This document shows, piece after piece, positions 10,502 through 20,937 of a DNA stretch of 64,000 nucleotides (position 1 is its first letter; each line of letters begins with the position of its first letter). The position numbers and the translations under genes are program-made. The stretch covers positions 744,001-808,000 of the forward strand of contig NW_027475146.1 in NCBI RefSeq assembly GCF_051020985.1, given 5' to 3'. The stretch is from Nomia melanderi. Taxonomy: Eukaryota; Arthropoda; Insecta; Hymenoptera; Halictidae. A model generated the notes under the pieces. It did not search any database. It worked only from the letters and a program-made list of their open reading frames with translations, and was not told the DNA's origin.

Positions 10502-10676
10502 CCTCGGACCACCAGGGGCCGAGAAAATTACAGATATTCGGAATCCGTCACCCAAAGTCATGTAAAAATCCAGCATATATCTGGTGATATCTCGGGTGCT
10601 ATTACAGATATCGCAATAAACCAAAGTGCATTGTCTGTAGGAGGCCCTGGCGCATGAATCTGTGCAGCGGGAACGA
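10502..10676 (+). repeat. Type B monomer 9
   Basis: Second member of the 526-bp trimer duplication, with the same AAAGTCATG state and the same GATATCGCAATAAACC downstream as the unit at 9,976. Confidence 0.9.
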
Positions 10677-11377
10677 CCTCGGACCACCAGGGGCCAAGAA
10701 AACCACAGTCTCATGGGGCCGGATACTCAGGTTCAGGGAAAAATCCAATTTATATCTGGTGATATGTCGGGTGCTATTAGAGATAGCGCAAAAAAACCAA
10801 AGTGAATTGTCTGCAGGAGGCCGTGGCGCATGAATCTGTGCAGCGGGAACGACCTCGGACCAGCAGGGGCCGAGACAACCACCGTCTCATGGGGCCAGAC
10901 ACTCAGGGTCAGGGAAAAATCCAATATATATCTGGTGATATCTCGGGTGCTATTAGAGATAGCGCAATAATCCAAAGTGAATTATCTGCAGGAGGCCCTG
11001 GCTCATGAATCTGTGCAGCGGGAACGACCTCGGACCACCAGGGGCCGAGAAAACCACCGTCTCATGGGGCCGGACACTCAGGGTCAGGGGAAAATCCAAT
11101 ATATATCTGGTGATATCTCGGGTGCTATTAGAGATAGCGTAATAAATCAAAGTGCATTGTCTGTAGGAGGCCCTGGCGCATGAATCTGGGCAGCGGGGAC
11201 GACTTCGGACCACCAGGGGCCGAGAAAACCACAGTCTCAAGGGGCCGGACTGTCAGGATCAGGGAAAAATCCAATATATATCTTGTGATATCTCTTGTGC
11301 TATTAGAGATAGCGCAATAAATCATATTGCATTGTCTGTAGGCGGCACTGGCGAATGAATCTGTGCAGCAGCAACGA

Positions 11378-11552
11378 CCTCAGCCCACCAGGCGCCGAGA
11401 AAATTACAGATATTCGGAATCCGTCACCCAAGGTCATGTAAAAATACAGCATATATCTGGTGATATCTCGGGTGCTATTAGAGATAGCGCAATAAACCAA
11501 AGTGCATTGTCTGTAGGAGGCCCTAGCGCATGAATCTGGGCAGCGGGGACGA
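11378..11552 (+). repeat. Type B monomer 10
   Basis: B core after an altered arm (CTCAGCCCACCAGGCGCC). AAAATACAGCATATATC instead of AAAATCCAGC. Confidence 0.9.
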
Positions 11553-11903
11553 CTTCGGACCACCAGGGGCCGAGAAAACCACAGTCTCATGGGGCCGGAC
11601 ACTCAGGTTCAGGGAAAAATCCAATATATATCTGGTGATATCTCGGGCGCTATTAGAGATAGCGCAATAAATCAAGGTGCATTGTCTGCAGGAAGCCCTG
11701 GCGCATGCATCTGTGCAGCGGGTAACGACCTCGAACCACCAGGGGCCGAGAAAACCACCGTCTCATGGGGCCGGACTGTCAGGGTCACGGAAAAATCCAA
11801 TATATATCTGGTGATATCTCGGGTGCTATTAGAGATAGCGCAATAAATCAAAGTGCATTGTCTGTAGGCGGCACTGGCGAATGAATCTGTGCAGCAGGAA
11901 CGA

Positions 11904-12078
11904 CCTCGGACCACCAGGGGCCGAGAAAATTACAGGTATTCGGAATCCGTCACCCAAGGTCATGTAAAAATCCAGCATATATCTGGTGATATGTCGGGTG
12001 CTGTTACAGATAGCGCAATAAACCAAAGTGCATTGTCTGTAGGAGACCCTGACGCATGAATCTGTGCAGCGGGAACGA
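11904..12078 (+). repeat. Type B monomer 11
   Basis: B core with ACAGGTATTCGG. GATATGTCGGGTGCTGTT downstream; no EcoRV site. Confidence 0.9.
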
Positions 12079-12953
12079 CCTCGGACCACCAGGGCCGAGA
12101 AAACCACCGTCTCATGGGGCCGGACTGTCAGGGTCAGGGAAAAATCCAATATATATCTGGTGATATCTCGGGTGCTTTTACAGATAGCGCAATAAATCAA
12201 AGTGCATTGTCCGTAGGAGGCCCTGGCGCATGAATCTGTGCAGCGGGAACGACCTCGTTCCACCAGGGGCCGAGAAAACCACCCGTCTCATGGGGCCGGA
12301 CACTCAGGGTCAGGGGAAAATCCAATATATATCTGGTGATAACTCGGGTGCTATTATAGATAGCGCAATAAATCAAAGTGCATTGTCTGTAGGTGCCACT
12401 GGCGAATGAATCTGTGCAGCAGGAACGACCTCGTACCACCAGGGGCCGAGAAAATCACCGTCTCATGGGTCCGGACACTCAGGGTCAGGGGAAAATCCAA
12501 TATATATCTGGTGATATCTCGGGTGCTATTACAGATAGCGCAATAAATCAAAGTGCATTGTCTGTAGGTGCCACTGGCGAATGAATCTGTGCAGCAGGAA
12601 CGACCTCGGACCACCAGGGGCCGAGAAAATCACCGTCTCATGGGTCCGGACACTCAGGGTCAGGGGAAAATCCAATATATATCTGGTGATATCTCGGGTG
12701 CTATTACAGATAGCGCAATAAATCAAAGTGCATTGTCTGTAGGAGGCCCTGCCGCATGAATCTGGGCAGCGGGAACGACCTCGCACCACCAGGGGCCGAG
12801 AAAACCACCGTCTCATAGGGCCGGACACTCAGGGTCAGGGGAAAATCCAATATATATCTGGTGATATCTCGGGTGCTATTACAGATAGCGTAATAAATCA
12901 AAGTGCATTGTCTGTAGGTGGCCCTGGGGAATGAATCTGTGCAGCAGGAACGA

Positions 12954-13128
12954 CCTCGGGCCACCAGGGGCCGAGAAAATTACAGATATTCGGAAACCGT
13001 CACCCAAGGTCATGTAAAAATGCAGAATATATCTGGTGATATCTCGGGTGCTATTACAGATAGCGCAATAAACCAAAGTGCTTTGTCTGCGGGTGGCCCT
13101 GGCGCATGAATCTGTGCAGCGGGAACGA
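12954..13128 (+). repeat. Type B monomer 12 (local B2 version)
   Basis: First of the region II B version: CTCGGGCCACC arm, CGGAAACCGTC core and AAATGCAGAATATATC after it. Copies at 15,054, 15,579 and 16,454 look identical to it. Confidence 0.9.
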
Positions 13129-14896
13129 CCTGGGACCACCAGGCGCCGAGAAAATCACCGTCTCATGGGGCCGGACTGTCAGGGTCAGGAAAAAATCCAA
13201 TATATATCTGTTGATATCTCGGGTGCTATTACAGATAGAGCAATAAATCAAAGTGCATTGTCTGTAGGAGGCCCTGGCGCATGAATCTGTGCAGCGGGAA
13301 CGACCTCGAACAACCAGGGGCCGAGAAAACCACCGTCTCATGGGGCCGGACACTCAGGGTCAGGGAAAAATCCAGTATATATCTGGGGATATCTCAGGTG
13401 CTATTACAGGTAGCGCGATAAATCAAAGTGCATTGTCTGCAGGAAGCCCTGGCGCACGAGTCCGTGCAGCGGGAACGACCTCGGACAACCAGGGGCCAAG
13501 AAAACTACAGTCTCATGGGGCCGCACTGTCAGGGTCAGGGAAAAATCCATTATATATCTGGTGATATCTCGGGTGCCGTTTGAGATAGCGCGATAAATCG
13601 AAGTGCCTTGTCTGCGGGAGGCCCTGTCGCATGAATCTGTGCAGCGGCAACGACCTCGGACCAAGAGCGGCCGAGAAAACCATCGACACATGGGGCCGGA
13701 CTGTCAGGGTCGGGGAAAAATCCAATATATATCTGGTGGTATCTCGGGTGCTATTAGAGATTGCGCAATAAATCATAGTGAATTATCTGCAGGAGGCCCT
13801 GACGCATGCACCTGTGCAGCGGAAACGACCTCGGACGACCAGGGGCCGAGAAAACCACCGTCTCATGGGGCCGGACACTCAGGGTCAGGGAAAAATCCAA
13901 TATATATCTGGTGATATCTCGGGTGCTATTACAGATAGCGCAATAAATCAAAGTGCATTGTCTGTAGGTGCCACAGGCGAATGAATCTGTGCAGCAGGAA
14001 CGACCTCGGACCACCAGGGTCCGAGAAAATCACCGTCTCATGGGTCCGGACACTCAGGGTCAGGGGAAAATCCAATATATATCTGGTGATATCTCGGGTG
14101 CTATTACAGATAGCGCAATAAATCAAAGTGCATTGTCTGTAGGTGGCACTGGCGAATGAATCTGTGCAGCGGGAACGACCTCGGACCACCAGGGGCAGAG
14201 AAAACCACCGTCTCATGGGGCCGGACGCTCAGGGTCAGGGAAAAATCCAATATACATCTGGTGATATCTCGGGTGCTATTACAGATAGCGCAATAAATCA
14301 AATTGCATTGTCTGTAGGTGCCACTGGCGAATGAATCTGTGCAGCAGGAACGACCTCGTACCACCAGGGGCCGAGAAAATCACCGTCTCATGGGTCTGGA
14401 CACTCAGGGTCAGGGGAAAATCCAATATATATCTGGTGATAACTCGGGTGCTATTATAGATAGCGCAATAAATCAAAGTGCATTGTCTGTAGGTGCCACT
14501 GGCGAATGAATCTGTGCAGCAGGAACGACCTCGTACCACCAGGGGCCGAGAAAATCACCGTCTCATGGGTCCGGACACTCAGGGTCAGGGGAAAATCCAA
14601 TATATATCTGGTGATATCTCGGGTGCTATTACAGATAGCGCAATAAATCAAAGTGCATTGTCTGTAGGTGCCACTGGCGAATGAATCTGTGCAGCAGGAA
14701 CGACCTCGGACCACCAGGGGCCGAGAAAATCACCGTCTCATGGGTCCGGACACTCAGGGTCAGGGGAAAATCCAATATATATCTGGTGATATCTCGGGTG
14801 CTATTACAGATAGCGCAATAAATCAAAGTGCATTGTCTGTAGGAGGCCCTGCCGCATGAATCTGGGCAGCGGGAACGACCTCGCACCACCAGGGGC

Positions 14897-15745
14897 CGAG
14901 AAAACCACCGTCTCATAGGGCCGGACACTCAGGGTCAGGGGAAAATCCAATATATATCTGGTGATATCTCGGGTGCTATTACAGATAGCGTAATAAATCA
15001 AAGTGCATTGTCTGTAGGTGGCCCTGGGGAATGAATCTGTGCAGCAGGAACGACCTCGGGCCACCAGGGGCCGAGAAAATTACAGATATTCGGAAACCGT
15101 CACCCAAGGTCATGTAAAAATGCAGAATATATCTGGTGATATCTCGGGTGCTATTACAGATAGCGCAATAAACCAAAGTGCTTTGTCTGCGGGTGGCCCT
15201 GGCGCATGAATCTGTGCAGCGGGAACGACCTGGGACCACCAGGCGCCGAGAAAATCACCGTCTCATGGGGCCGGACTGTCAGGGTCAGGAAAAAATCCAA
15301 TATATATCTGTTGATATCTCGGGTGCTATTACAGATAGAGCAATAAATCAAAGTGCATTGTCTGTAGGAGGCCCTGGCGCATGTATCTGTGCAGCGGGAA
15401 CGACCTCGAACAACCAGGGGCCGAGAAAACCACCGTCTCATAGGGCCGGACACTCAGGGTCAGGGGAAAATCCAATATATATCTGGTGATATCTCGGGTG
15501 CTATTACAGATAGCGTAATAAATCAAAGTGCATTGTCTGTAGGTGGCCCTGGGGAATGAATCTGTGCAGCAGGAACGACCTCGGGCCACCAGGGGCCGAG
15601 AAAATTACAGATATTCGGAAACCGTCACCCAAGGTCATGTAAAAATGCAGAATATATCTGGTGATATCTCGGGTGCTATTACAGATAGCGCAATAAACCA
15701 AAGTGCTTTGTCTGCGGGTGGCCCTGGCGCATGAATCTGTGCAGC
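14897..15745. repeat. 3-monomer (525 bp) duplication: 14,897-15,220 and 15,422-15,745
   Basis: A 0.32-kb piece with a B2 monomer is repeated 525 bp downstream. It joins the end of the 12.3/14.4-kb block to the start of the 15.7-kb block, so its edges mark recombination junctions. Confidence 0.84.
15054..15228 (+). repeat. Type B monomer 13 (B2)
   Basis: Copy of the unit at 12,954, exactly 2,100 bp downstream. Confidence 0.9.
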
Positions 15746-15753
15746 AGGAACGA
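15579..15753 (+). repeat. Type B monomer 14 (B2)
   Basis: Copy of the unit at 15,054, 525 bp downstream. Its last bases switch to the GCAGCAGG tail, near the right edge of the 525-bp repeat. Confidence 0.9.
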
Positions 15754-16453
15754 CCTCGTACCACCAGGGGCCGAGAAAATCACCGTCTCATGGGTCTGGA
15801 CACTCAGGGTCAGGGGAAAATCCAATATATATCTGGTGATAACTCGGGTGCTATTATAGATAGCGCAATAAATCAAAGTGCATTGTCTGTAGGTGCCACT
15901 GGCGAATGAATCTGTGCAGCAGGAACGACCTCGTACCACCAGGGGCCGAGAAAATCACCGTCTCATGGGTCCGGACACTCAGGGTCAGGGGAAAATCCAA
16001 TATATATCTGGTGATATCTCGGGTGCTATTACAGATAGCGCAATAAATCAAAGTGCATTGTCTGTAGGTGCCACTGGCGAATGAATCTGTGCAGCAGGAA
16101 CGATCTCGGACCACCAGGGGCCGAGAAAATCACCGTCTCATGGGTCCGGACACTCAGGGTCAGGGGAAAATCCAATATATATCTGGTGATATCTCGGGTG
16201 CTATTACAGATAGCGCAATAAATCAAAGTGCATTGTCTGTAGGAGGCCCTGCCGCATGAATCTGGGCAGCGGGAACGACCTCGCACCACCAGGGGCCGAG
16301 AAAACCACCGTCTCATAGGGCCGGACACTCAGGGTCAGGGGAAAATCCAATATATATCTGGTGATATCTCGGGTGCTATTACAGATAGCGTAATAAATCA
16401 AAGTGCATTGTCTGTAGGTGGCCCTGGGGAATGAATCTGTGCAGCAGGAACGA

Positions 16454-16628
16454 CCTCGGGCCACCAGGGGCCGAGAAAATTACAGATATTCGGAAACCGT
16501 CACCCAAGGTCATGTAAAAATGCAGAATATATCTGGTGATATCTCGGGTGCTATTACAGATAGCGCAATAAACCAAAGTGCTTTGTCTGCGGGTGGCCCT
16601 GGCGCATGAATCTGTGCAGCGGGAACGA
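16454..16628 (+). repeat. Type B monomer 15 (B2)
   Basis: Copy of the unit at 15,054, 1,400 bp downstream. Confidence 0.9.
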
Positions 16629-18551
16629 CCTGGGACCACCAGGCGCCGAGAAAATCACCATCTCATGGGGCCGGACTGTCAGGGTCAGGAAAAAATCCAA
16701 TATATATCTGTTGATATCTCGGGTGCTATTACAGATAGAGCAATAAATCAAAGTGCATTGTCTGTAGGAGTCCCTGGCGCATGAATCTGTGCAGCGGGAA
16801 CGACCTCGAACAACCAGGGGCCGAGAAAACCACCGTCTCATGGGGCCGGACACTCAGGGTCAGGGAAAAATCCAATATATATCTGGTGATATCTCGGGTG
16901 CTATTACTGATAGCGCAATAAACCACAGTGCTTCGTCTGCGGGAGGCCCTGGCCCATGAATCTGTGCAGCGGCAACGACCTCTGACCACCAGGGGCCGAG
17001 AAAACCACCGTCTCATGGGGCCGGACACTCAGGGTCAGGGAAAAATCCAGTATATATCTGGGGATATCTCAGGTGCTATTACAGATAGCGCGATAAATCA
17101 AAGTGCATTGTCTGCAGGAAGCCCTGGCGCACGAGTCCGTGCAGCGGGAGCGACCTCGGACAACCAGGGGCCAAGAAAACTACAGTCTCATGGGGCCGCA
17201 CTGTCAGGGTCAGGGAAAAATCCATTATATATCTGGTGATATCTCGGGTGCCATTTGAGATAGCGCGATAAATCGAAGTGCCTTGTCTGCGGGAGGCCCT
17301 GTCGCATGAATCTGTGCAGCGGCAACGACCTCGGACCAAGAGGGGCCGAGAAAACCATCTACACATGGGGCCGGACTGTCAGGGTCGGGGAAAAATCCAA
17401 TATATATCTGGTGGTATCTCGGGTGCTATTAGAGATTGCGCAATAAATCATAGTGAATTATCTGCAGGAGGCCCTGACGCATGCACCTGTGCAGCGGGAA
17501 CGACCTCGGACGACCAGGGGCCGAGAAAACCACCGTCTCATGGGGCCGGACACTCAGGGTCAGGGAAAAATCCAATATATATCTGGTGATATCTCGGGTG
17601 CTATTACAGATAGCGCAATAAATCAAAGTGCATTGTCTGTAGGTGCCACAGGCTAATGAATCTGTGCAGCAGGAACGACCTCGGACCACCAGGGTCCGAG
17701 AAAATCACCGTCTCATGGGTCCGGACACTCAGGGTCAGGGGAAAATCCAATATATCTGGTGATATCTCGGGTGCTATTACAGATAGCGCAATAAATCAAA
17801 GTGCATTGTCTGTAGGAGGCCCAGCCGCATGAATCTGGGCAGCGGGAACGACCTCGCACCACCAGGGGACGAGAAAACCACCGTCTCATGGGGCCGGACA
17901 CTCAGGGTCAGGGGAAAATCCAATATATATCTGGTGATATCTCGGGTAGTATTACAGATAGCGTAATAAATCAAAGTGCATTGTCTGTAGGTGGCACTGG
18001 CGAATGAATCTGTGCAGCGGGAACGACCTCGGACCACCAGGGGCAGAGAAAACCACCGTCTCATGGGGCCGGACGCTCAGGGTCAGGGAAAAATCCAATA
18101 TATATCTGGTGATATCTCGGGTGCTATTACAGATAGCGCAATAAATCAAAGTGCATTGTCTGTAGGTGCCACTGGCGAATGAATCTGTGCAGCAGGAACG
18201 ACCTCGTACCACCAGGGGCCGAGAAAATCACCGTCTCATGGGTCCGGACACTCAGGGTCAGGGGAAAATCCAATATATATCTGGTGATATCTCGGGTGCT
18301 ATTACTGATAGCGCAATGAATCAAAGTGCATTGTCTGTAGGAGGCCCTGCCGCATGAATCTGGGCAGCGGGAACGACCTCGCACCACCAGGGGCCGAGAA
18401 AACCACCGTCTCATGGGGCCGGACACTCAGGGTCAGGGGAAAATCCAATATATATCTGGTGATATCTCGAGTGCTATTACAGATAGCGTAATAAATCAAA
18501 GTGCATTGTCTGTGGGTGGCACTGGCGAATGAATCTGTGCAGCAGGAACGA

Positions 18552-18726
18552 CCTCGGACCACCAGGGGCCGAGAAAATTACAGATATTCGGAAACCGTCA
18601 CCCAAGGTCATGTAAAAATGCAGAATATATCTGGTGATATCTCGGGTGCTATTACAGATAGCGCTATAAACCAAAGTTCTTTGTCTGCGGGAGGCCCTGG
18701 CGCATGAATCTGTGCAGCGGGAAGGA
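18552..18726 (+). repeat. Type B monomer 16 (B2, ordinary arm)
   Basis: B2 core, but with the ordinary CTCGGACCACC arm and GCGCTATAAACCAAAGTTC downstream, so it is a diverged or recombined B2 copy. Confidence 0.88.
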
Positions 18727-19426
18727 CCTGGGACCACCAGGCGCCGAGAAAATCACCGTCTCATGGGGCCGGACTGTCAGGGTCAGGAAAAAATCCAATA
18801 TATATCTGTTGATATCTCGGGTGCTATTACAGATAGCGCAATAAATCAAAGTGCATTGTCTGTAGGAGGCCCTGGCGCATGAATCTGTGCAGCGGGAACG
18901 ACCTCGAACAACCAGGGGCCGAGAAAACCACCGTCTCATGGGGCCGGACACTCAGGGTCAGGGAAAAATCCAATATATATCTGGTGATATCTCGGGTGCT
19001 ATTACTGATAGCGCAATAAACCACAGTGCTTTGTCTGTAGGTGCCTCTGGCGAATGAATCTGTGCAGCAGGAACGACCTCGGACCACCAGGGGCCGAGAA
19101 AATCACCGTCTCATGGGTCCGGACACTCAGGGTTAGGGGAAAATCCAATATATATCTGGTGATATCTCGGGTGCTATTACAGATAGCGCAATAAATCAAA
19201 GTGCATTGTCTGTAGGAGGCCCTGCCGCATGAATCTGGGCAGCGGGAACGACCTCGCACCACCAGGGGCCGAGAAAACCACTGTCTCATAGGGCCGGACA
19301 CTCAGGGTCAGGGGAAAATCCAATATATATCTGGTGATATCTCGGGTGCTATTACAGATAGCGTAATAAATCAAAGTGCATTGTCTGTAGGTGGCACTGG
19401 GGAATGAATCTGTGCAGCAGGAACGA

Positions 19427-19601
19427 CCTCGGGCCACCAGGGGCCGAGAAAATTACAGATATTCGGAAACCGTCACCCAAGGTCATGTAAAAATGCAGAA
19501 TATATCTGGTGATATCTCGGGTGCTATTACAGATAGCGCAATAAACCAAAGTGCTTTGTCTGCGGGTGGCCCTGGCGCATGAATCTGTGCAGCGGGAACG
19601 A
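19427..19601 (+). repeat. Type B monomer 17 (B2)
   Basis: B2 unit five monomers after 18,552 and 2,973 bp after 16,454. Last B before a stretch of about 7.3 kb without any. Confidence 0.9.
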
Positions 19602-20651
19602 CCTGTGACCACCAGGCGCCGAGAAAATCACCGTCTCATGGGGCCGGACTGTCAGGGTCAGGAAAAAATCCAATATATATCTGTTGATATCTCGGGTGCT
19701 ATTACAGATAGCGCAATAAATCAAAGTGCATTGTCTGTAGGAGGCCCTGGCGCATGAATCTGTGCAGCGGGAACGACCTCGAACAACCAGGGGCCGAGAA
19801 AACCACCGTCTCATGGGGCCGGACACTCAGGGTCAGGGAAAAATCCAATATATATCTGGTGATATCTCGGGTGCTATTACTGATAGCGCAATAAACCACA
19901 GTGCTTTGTCTGCGGGAGGCCCTGGCCCATGAATCTGTGCAGCGGTAACGACCTCTGACCTCCAGGGGCCGAGAAAACCACCGTCTCATGGGGCCGGACA
20001 CTCAGGGTCAGGGAAAAATCCAGTATATATCTGGGGATATCTCAGGTGCTATTACAGATAGCGCGATAAATCAAAGTGCATTGCCTGCAGGAAGCCCTGG
20101 CGCACGAGTCCGTGCAGCGGGAACGACCTCGGACAACCAGGGGCCAAGAAAACTACAGTCTCATGGGGCCGCACTGTCAGGGTCAGGGAAAAATCCATTA
20201 TATATCTGGTGATATCTCGGGTGCCATTTGAGATAGCGCGATAAATCGAAGTGCCTTGTCTGCGGGAGGCCCTGTCGCATGAATCTGTGCAGCGGCAACG
20301 ACCTCGGACCAAGAGGGGCCGAGAAAACCATCGACACATGGGGCTGGAATGTCAGGGTCGGGGAAAAATCCAATATATATCTGGTGGTATCTCGGGTGCT
20401 ATTAGAGATTGCGCAATAAATCATAGTGAATTATCTGCAGGAGGCCCTGACGCATGCACCTGTGCAGCGGGAACGACCTCGGACGACCAGGGGCCGAGAA
20501 AACCACCGTCTCATGGGGCCGGACACTCAGGGTCAGGGATAAATCCAATATATATCTGGTGATATCTCGGGTGCTATTACAGATAGCGCAATAAATCATA
20601 GTGCATTGTCTGTAGGAGGCCCTGCCGCATGAATCTGGGCAGCGGGAACGA

Positions 20652-20937
20652 CCTCGGACCGCCAGGGGCCGAGAAAACCACAGTCTCATGCGGCCGGACA
20701 CGCAGGGTCAGGGGAAAATCCAATATATATCTGGTGATATCTCGGGTGCCATTAGAGACAGCGCGATAAATCAAAGTGCCTTGTCTGCGGGAGGCCCTGT
20801 CGCATGAATCTGACAGGGTCGGGGAAAAATCCAATATATATCTGGTGGTATCTCGGGTGCAATTAGAGATTGCGCAATAAATCATAGTGAATTATCTGCA
20901 GGAGGCCCTGACGCATGCACCTGTGCAGCGGGAACGA
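20652..20937 (+). repeat. Monomer plus 111-bp remnant (64-bp deletion)
   Basis: Two monomers should occupy 350 bp but span 286. GAATCTG runs straight into ACAGGGTCGGGG at 20,812/20,813. The missing 64 bp would run from m163 of one unit to m51 of the next, between two CTG triplets. Neighbours at 20.28-20.34 kb show the intact arrangement. Confidence 0.87.

Larger units (their letters stand above)
9781..10872. repeat. 526-bp trimer tandem duplication
   Basis: 9,781-10,346 repeats at 10,307-10,872. The odd period (three monomers plus 1 bp) comes from an expanded A run (GCGCAAAAAA at 10,261 and 10,787) carried by both copies. Confidence 0.87.
1..12252. repeat. Array region I: B-rich, short-period duplications
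   Basis: About 70 monomers. Diagnostic features are tails reading GAATCTGGGCAGCGG or GAATCTGGCCAGCGG, TCATTGGGCCGG cores, and eleven type B monomers spaced 3 to 11 units apart. Local duplications run at offsets of 3, 6, 7, 8 and 13 monomers. Length changes are rare: two A-run insertions near 10,264 and 10,790, one T insertion near 11,722, and a -1 deletion near 12,091 in the last unit. No gene or other element is present. Confidence 0.85.
12298..15440. repeat. 12-monomer (2,100 bp) duplication: 12,298-13,340 and 14,398-15,440
   Basis: About 1,043 bp are copied 2,100 bp downstream. The one difference I noted is GCATGAATC near 13,284 against GCATGTATC near 15,384. The 1.06 kb between the copies includes a block that itself recurs at 17.0 kb. 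Confidence 0.87.
14335..16840. repeat. 8-monomer (1,400 bp) duplication: 14,335-15,440 and 15,735-16,840
   Basis: About 1.1 kb copied 1,400 bp downstream with a few substitutions (near 16,104, 16,659, 16,771 and 16,783). It overlaps the 2,100-bp duplication, so this segment exists three times: 12.3, 14.4 and 15.8 kb. Confidence 0.86.
13345..17813. repeat. 21-monomer (3,675 bp) duplication: 13,345-14,140 and 17,020-17,813
   Basis: About 0.8 kb with rare states GGGGATATCTCAGG, GCGCACGAGTCCGTGC and ACATGGGGCCGGACTG recurs 3,675 bp downstream. The second copy is 2 bp shorter because of a loss in the AT tract near 17,752. Confidence 0.84.
18549..19895. repeat. 5-monomer (875 bp) duplication: 18,549-19,020 and 19,424-19,895
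   Basis: A segment of B2 monomer plus following units recurs 875 bp downstream; the copies differ in the CTCGGACC/CTCGGGCC arm and several tail positions, so it is older than the neighbouring duplications. Confidence 0.78.
16060..20613. repeat. 17-monomer (2,973 bp) duplication: 16,060-17,640 and 19,033-20,613
   Basis: About 1.58 kb recur 2,973 bp downstream (17 monomers less 2 bp), with scattered substitutions. With the 21-monomer repeat, this puts the GCGCACGAGTCCG segment at 13.4, 17.1 and 20.1 kb. Confidence 0.84.
12253..20937. repeat. Array region II: nested recent duplications, local B version
   Basis: Marked by TCATGGGTCCGGACAC cores, tails reading GGTGCCACTGGCGAATG, and a B version with CGGAAACCGTC and AATGCAGAATATATC. 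Blocks of 0.3-1.6 kb recur at offsets of 525, 875, 1,400, 2,100, 2,973 and 3,675 bp with very few differences, so this looks like the most recently reshuffled stretch of the first half. The first unit (12,253-12,428) carries +1 near 12,282, compensating the -1 of the unit before. A 2-bp loss in the AT tract near 17,752 gives a 173-bp unit. The region ends at a 64-bp deletion at 20,812/20,813. Confidence 0.85.

Noticed and set aside
11829..12263. 144-codon minus-strand open frame
   Set aside because: It crosses the unit with CCACCAGGGCCGAG (-1 bp), which keeps the frame open through one more monomer. No domain or start context supports a gene.
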